Shown: positions 8,162-10,784 of the stretch, piece after piece | Layout of the letters: every line of letters starts with the position of its first letter | Position numbering within the stretch: the stretch's first letter is position 1 | Origin: Cyclobacteriaceae bacterium | Lineage (GTDB): Bacteria > Bacteroidota > Bacteroidia > Cytophagales > Cyclobacteriaceae | Reading direction: 5' to 3' | Assembly (NCBI GenBank): GCA_013140395.1 | Contig: JABFSY010000282.1 | Coordinates: forward strand, 1 to 10,784 | DNA: 10,784 nucleotides | The notes under the pieces: generated by a model | What the model was told of the DNA's origin: nothing | The model's database searches: none | Seen by the model: the letters and a program-made list of their open reading frames with translations, nothing else | Position numbers and translations under genes: made by a program

Positions 8162-8857
8162 TTATAAGCTTCGCACTTCATCTAGAAAACTCTTTTTTAT
8201 AGTTGCCGTCAATGGATTGGATTGATCGTTCATTCGCTCAGGGTGCCATTGAACCAATAGTAAGTAGGAATGATTTTTAGGATCCACTCTCTCTAAGCCT
8301 TCGATCACCCCATCCTGTGAAAAACAATTCGCCACCAAACCAACACCCACATGCTTTACCGATTGGTGATGGGCACTGTTCACTTCTCCTTCAACTTTCG
8401 AGGAAATTTGATTCATCTGACTATGCGGATCAACTGAGACAGTATGATAGCGATCTCTCCCCTCGCCAAATTTAGAGTGATTAAATTTTCCAAAAGACGG
8501 TAGGTCGGGAATCAATGTGCCGCCAAAAAACACATTCGTGATTTGAAGTCCCCGACAAATGCCCAGCAAGGGTAGATTATTTTGCTGGGTATAGTTAATT
8601 ACACTTAAATCAAATTCGTCTCTTCTCTCATCTACATCATCCGGATAACAAAATTGCAGTAACTCGGGCTTGTTATAAAAACGAGGATGAACATCTTCTC
8701 CTCCCGTTAGCAAAACCCCGTGGCATTTCTTGATCTCCTCAAAGTCATTGAGTGCATAGCCTAACTTGATCACCTCCACATCTGCATCTTGAGATATCCA
8801 GGCCGCATACTTGTCATATTTACTGCAATCAGCAACGCCTATCGTTATCTTTTTCAT
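8162..8857 (-). CDS. Gamma-glutamyl hydrolase, class I amidotransferase fold (PuuD-like, peptidase C26)
   Basis: The 231-aa protein has the complete class I glutamine-amidotransferase-type triad: nucleophile C101 in the elbow GICRGLQ, then H205 and E207 in QWHPER. Family-specific features of gamma-glutamyl-gamma-aminobutyrate hydrolases are present: LLTGGEDVHPRFY (49-61), the DERRDEFDL stretch (76-84) and NSAHHQSVK (160-168). There is no signal peptide, so it is cytoplasmic. It cleaves the gamma-glutamyl amide bond to release glutamate and the processed amine or amino acid. It starts 2 bp after the alcohol dehydrogenase stop and ends 9 bp before the aldehyde dehydrogenase start, which indicates one transcript. 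In E. coli the homologous PuuD acts on gamma-glutamyl-GABA. Here the neighbours suggest gamma-glutamylglycine or a similar product instead, which is an inference from context. Confidence 0.9.
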   Translation of the reverse strand: MKKITIGVADCSKYDKYAAWISQDADVEVIKLGYALNDFEEIKKCHGVLLTGGEDVHPRFYNKPELLQFCYPDDVDERRDEFDLSVINYTQQNNLPLLGICRGLQITNVFFGGTLIPDLPSFGKFNHSKFGEGRDRYHTVSVDPHSQMNQISSKVEGEVNSAHHQSVKHVGVGLVANCFSQDGVIEGLERVDPKNHSYLLLVQWHPERMNDQSNPLTATIKKSFLDEVRSL

Positions 8858-8859
8858 TT

Positions 8860-10008
8860 TTATAGCGCCTTCAAATACAATTGCTTAAAATCTTCTCTAC
8901 TCACCGGCTTTGGATTATTGGGATGAGCAAAATCGGCAATGGCTAAGTCCGCCAATGTTTCGATGTGTTCCGGCTTGACACCAATCGCGCTAAGTTTATG
9001 AGGGATATTGATTTTGGAATTGAGTTCGAATAAATAATTGACCACTGCTTTACCCGTTTGCTCTTTTAACTCAAGTGTACTGGCAATTCTTTTGAACTTA
9101 TCTTCAAATCCTTCGATGTTGAATTCCATCCCATAAGGAATATTAACTGCATTCGCCAACCCATGATGGGTATCTAACAAAGATGACAACGGATGCGCTA
9201 ATGAATGCACTATGCCTAACCCTTTTTGAAAGGCGATGGCACCCATCAACGAAGCAATCAACATTTTGCTACGCGATTCGAGATCAGGTTTATTCACAGC
9301 TACTTCCAGCGATTGGTGAATCAGGGATATTCCTTCCAAGGCAATTCCTTCACACAAAGGATGCGGCATTTTTGCTAGATACGCTTCCATGCTGTGAGTG
9401 AGCGCGTCCATGCCGGTAGCTGCAGTGATAAACGATGGAAGCTCCATCGTTAACAAAGGGTCAGCAAAAATGATTTTTGCCAAGAGTTTAGGTGAAAAAA
9501 GAATTTTCTTTTGATGCGTAACATCATCGGCAATTATCGCACTGCGCCCGACTTCACTGCCGGTTCCCGCGGTAGTAGGAATGGTATTAAAATGGGGCAC
9601 CTCATTCGTCACAAACACATCGCCTCCAATCAGATCATCATACTTAAATAAATCCTCGCGGTGATTGATTCGTAATAGTATGGCACGTGCCACATCGATG
9701 GCTGCGCCTCCGCCAATGCCAATGATGGAATCCCGCTTTGCCTCATCAAATACATCTGTGCCTTTGTACACGTCCGACTTCACCGGGTTTTTATGGATAT
9801 CTGAAAACACTTCTACAGAAATATTCTTTGCCTTCAAACTCTCCACCATTTTTTTGAAGAATGGAAGTTGCGCTACGGTAGGATCAGTTACAACCAGCGG
9901 CTTTGATAAATTATTCTTAACGAGATAATCAGGTAGCTCATTGCTGGAACCGGCACCAAAACGGATGGTGGTAGGGAAGTTATATTGATAGATTTTATCG
10001 AAGGTCAT
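8860..10008 (-). CDS. Iron-containing (group III) alcohol dehydrogenase
   Basis: This 382-residue protein is full length for the Fe-ADH family. Metal ligands align with FucO at D201, H205, H268 and H282, in the motifs GMDALTHSMEAY and GIVHSLAHPL...THHG; the 63-residue spacing from H205 to H268 equals that of FucO. The dinucleotide-binding glycine motif reads GIGGGAAIDVAR (97-108), with Ala where most members have Ser, and PTTAGTGSEVG (144-154) follows. It interconverts an alcohol and an aldehyde with NAD(P). A 2-bp gap links it to the gamma-glutamyl hydrolase gene, and it is preceded by a 124-bp spacer after the glutamine-synthetase-like gene. In this cluster it is the natural enzyme to oxidise a gamma-glutamylated amino alcohol to the aldehyde. 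A role as 4-hydroxybutyrate or general alcohol dehydrogenase cannot be excluded. Confidence 0.92.
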   Translation of the reverse strand: MTFDKIYQYNFPTTIRFGAGSSNELPDYLVKNNLSKPLVVTDPTVAQLPFFKKMVESLKAKNISVEVFSDIHKNPVKSDVYKGTDVFDEAKRDSIIGIGGGAAIDVARAILLRINHREDLFKYDDLIGGDVFVTNEVPHFNTIPTTAGTGSEVGRSAIIADDVTHQKKILFSPKLLAKIIFADPLLTMELPSFITAATGMDALTHSMEAYLAKMPHPLCEGIALEGISLIHQSLEVAVNKPDLESRSKMLIASLMGAIAFQKGLGIVHSLAHPLSSLLDTHHGLANAVNIPYGMEFNIEGFEDKFKRIASTLELKEQTGKAVVNYLFELNSKINIPHKLSAIGVKPEHIETLADLAIADFAHPNNPKPVSREDFKQLYLKAL

Positions 10009-10035
10009 AATTCTTTGTTAACATTCTTTTATCTA

Positions 10036-10064
10036 ATTGGATATCGCATTTTGCGACCTCCAAT
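10036..10064. promoter_or_regulatory. 29-bp dyad between the GS-like gene and the alcohol dehydrogenase
   Basis: On the plus strand the arms are ATTGGA and TCGCA, a TTT centre, then TGCGA and TCCAAT. Both arm segments are exact inverted repeats, separated by a 2-base internal mismatch (TA versus CC). The dyad lies 28 bp before the alcohol dehydrogenase start, in the 10009-10132 spacer. It is not followed by a T-run in the direction of transcription, so it is unlikely to be an intrinsic terminator. It could be an operator for the three downstream genes or an mRNA processing/stabilising hairpin. Confidence 0.5.
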
Positions 10065-10132
10065 CTTGATTTTCATACGTTAAAGGTTGAATAAATTAAG
10101 CGTGGTTGATTTATTTTTTAGTTCACTGCGTG

Positions 10133-10784
10133 TCAAATAATCTCAAAATACCTTTTAACCTCCCAGTCTGTCACTGCTTTCAGATGTTGCCTCCACTCCC
10201 ACTCACGTGTTTGGGTAAAGTGTTCTACAAATTGCTGTCCCAAAATTTCTCTAGCCACTACTGACTGTTTCATCTTCTGAGTGGCTTCATGCAGATTTCC
10301 TGGCAAGACACCATTAGAAAAATCCTTATACCCATTTCCCACTGTGGCAGGTTGTTTTAACTTCAATTTTTTCTTGATTCCGTACAACCCAGAAGCCAAC
10401 GCAGCAGCTATCGCCAAATAAGGATTTACATCCGCACCTATAACTCTCGTCTCTAACCGACATGATTTACTTCCGCTTGCCAGCACACGTAAAGCAACTG
10501 TGCGATTATCAATTCCCCACGTCAATGTGGTGGGTGCCCAGGCGCCTTCTACTAATCGCTTGTAACTATTGATTGTTGGCGCATACATGGGAAGCAAATG
10601 TGGTAGACAAAACAATTGCCCTGCGATATAACTCTTCATCACTTCACTCATGTGATGCTTGTCTTTCGACTCATAAAAAAGATTCTTCTTACCTGCTTTA
10701 TCCCACAAACTTTGATGTACGTGTCCACCACAGCCCGGGAGAGATTCACTTATCTTCGACATAAAAGTGGCCATTACTCCATGC
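10133..10784 (-). CDS. Glutamine-synthetase-like gamma-glutamylamide synthetase (PuuA/GlnA3/GlnA4-like), C-terminal part
   Basis: The frame is open to the window edge (H-G-V before the first visible Met at 10774), so the gene starts outside. The visible ~217 residues are the C-terminal half of a glutamine synthetase catalytic domain: the ATP/Glu-binding GCGGHVHQSLWD, the NSYKRLVEGAWAP stretch, the TWGIDNRTVALRV strand, and LETRVIGADVNPYLAIAAAL. The pattern fits the amine-glutamylating branch (PuuA, IpuC, GlnA3/GlnA4-like) better than housekeeping GlnA: it has APTTLTWGIDNRT and lacks the usual RIP-type active-site tail after the NR motif. It would join glutamate to an amine using ATP. It is co-oriented with the alcohol dehydrogenase, hydrolase and aldehyde dehydrogenase genes, which supports this. 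The family is clear; the substrate is inferred, and a true ammonia-using synthetase cannot be ruled out from a partial sequence. Confidence 0.88.
   Translation of the reverse strand, partial: HGVMATFMSKISESLPGCGGHVHQSLWDKAGKKNLFYESKDKHHMSEVMKSYIAGQLFCLPHLLPMYAPTINSYKRLVEGAWAPTTLTWGIDNRTVALRVLASGSKSCRLETRVIGADVNPYLAIAAALASGLYGIKKKLKLKQPATVGNGYKDFSNGVLPGNLHEATQKMKQSVVAREILGQQFVEHFTQTREWEWRQHLKAVTDWEVKRYFEII

Noticed and set aside
10036..10064. Intrinsic terminator after the GS-like gene
   Set aside because: On the minus strand the hairpin is followed by TAGATAAAAG rather than a run of T, so it lacks the required tail.
6788..10784. Ordinary putrescine (puuABCD) operon
   Set aside because: No FAD-dependent PuuB-like oxidase is present between the ligase and hydrolase genes, and an alcohol dehydrogenase occupies that place. 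It stays possible only if the oxidase lies outside the window.
1..10784. CRISPR arrays, tRNA or rRNA genes, insertion sequences or phage genes
   Set aside because: I saw no regularly spaced repeats, no cloverleaf-like or rRNA-like sequence, and no transposase or integrase motifs in any frame.

Overview
The window looks like chromosomal DNA of a Bacteroidota bacterium, probably of the Cytophagales type. The support is moderate GC, A-rich gene starts without clear Shine-Dalgarno sequences, a large secreted repeat-rich protein with a LamG-like front end, a 'prefix-domain' MacB/FtsX-type permease paired with a PadR regulator, and a lipoprotein phosphatase. The species cannot be fixed from this sequence alone.

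Layout. Positions 1-2537 (minus strand) hold the N-terminal ~845 codons of a giant secreted, beta-strand-rich surface or adhesin-like protein. It is interrupted by one in-frame TAA at 1998-2000, and the same frame then stays open to the window edge. The spacer 2538-2805 is AT-rich. It carries two short repeat words, each present twice, and a dyad just before the next gene. Positions 2806-5771 (plus) are a two-gene unit: a short PadR-family repressor overlapping by one base an 877-residue orphan ABC-type permease. At 5835-6764 (plus) lies a lipoprotein metallophosphoesterase of the purple / tartrate-resistant acid phosphatase type. It ends 23 bp from the end of a convergent minus-strand cluster.

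That cluster (window right edge to 6788, read right to left) encodes a glutamine-synthetase-like enzyme (C-terminal part only), an iron-type alcohol dehydrogenase, a class I amidotransferase-fold gamma-glutamyl hydrolase (PuuD-like) and an NAD(P) aldehyde dehydrogenase. The last three are spaced by 2 and 9 bp. Together they read as a complete gamma-glutamylation route for an amino alcohol: attach glutamate to the amine, oxidise alcohol to aldehyde, oxidise aldehyde to acid, then remove the glutamate. An alcohol dehydrogenase stands where the putrescine (Puu) pathway would have the FAD-dependent PuuB oxidase. This matches the logic proposed for ethanolamine use through gamma-glutamylethanolamide in Streptomyces, so ethanolamine or a similar amino alcohol is the leading substrate guess. 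This cluster is the most interesting content of the window.
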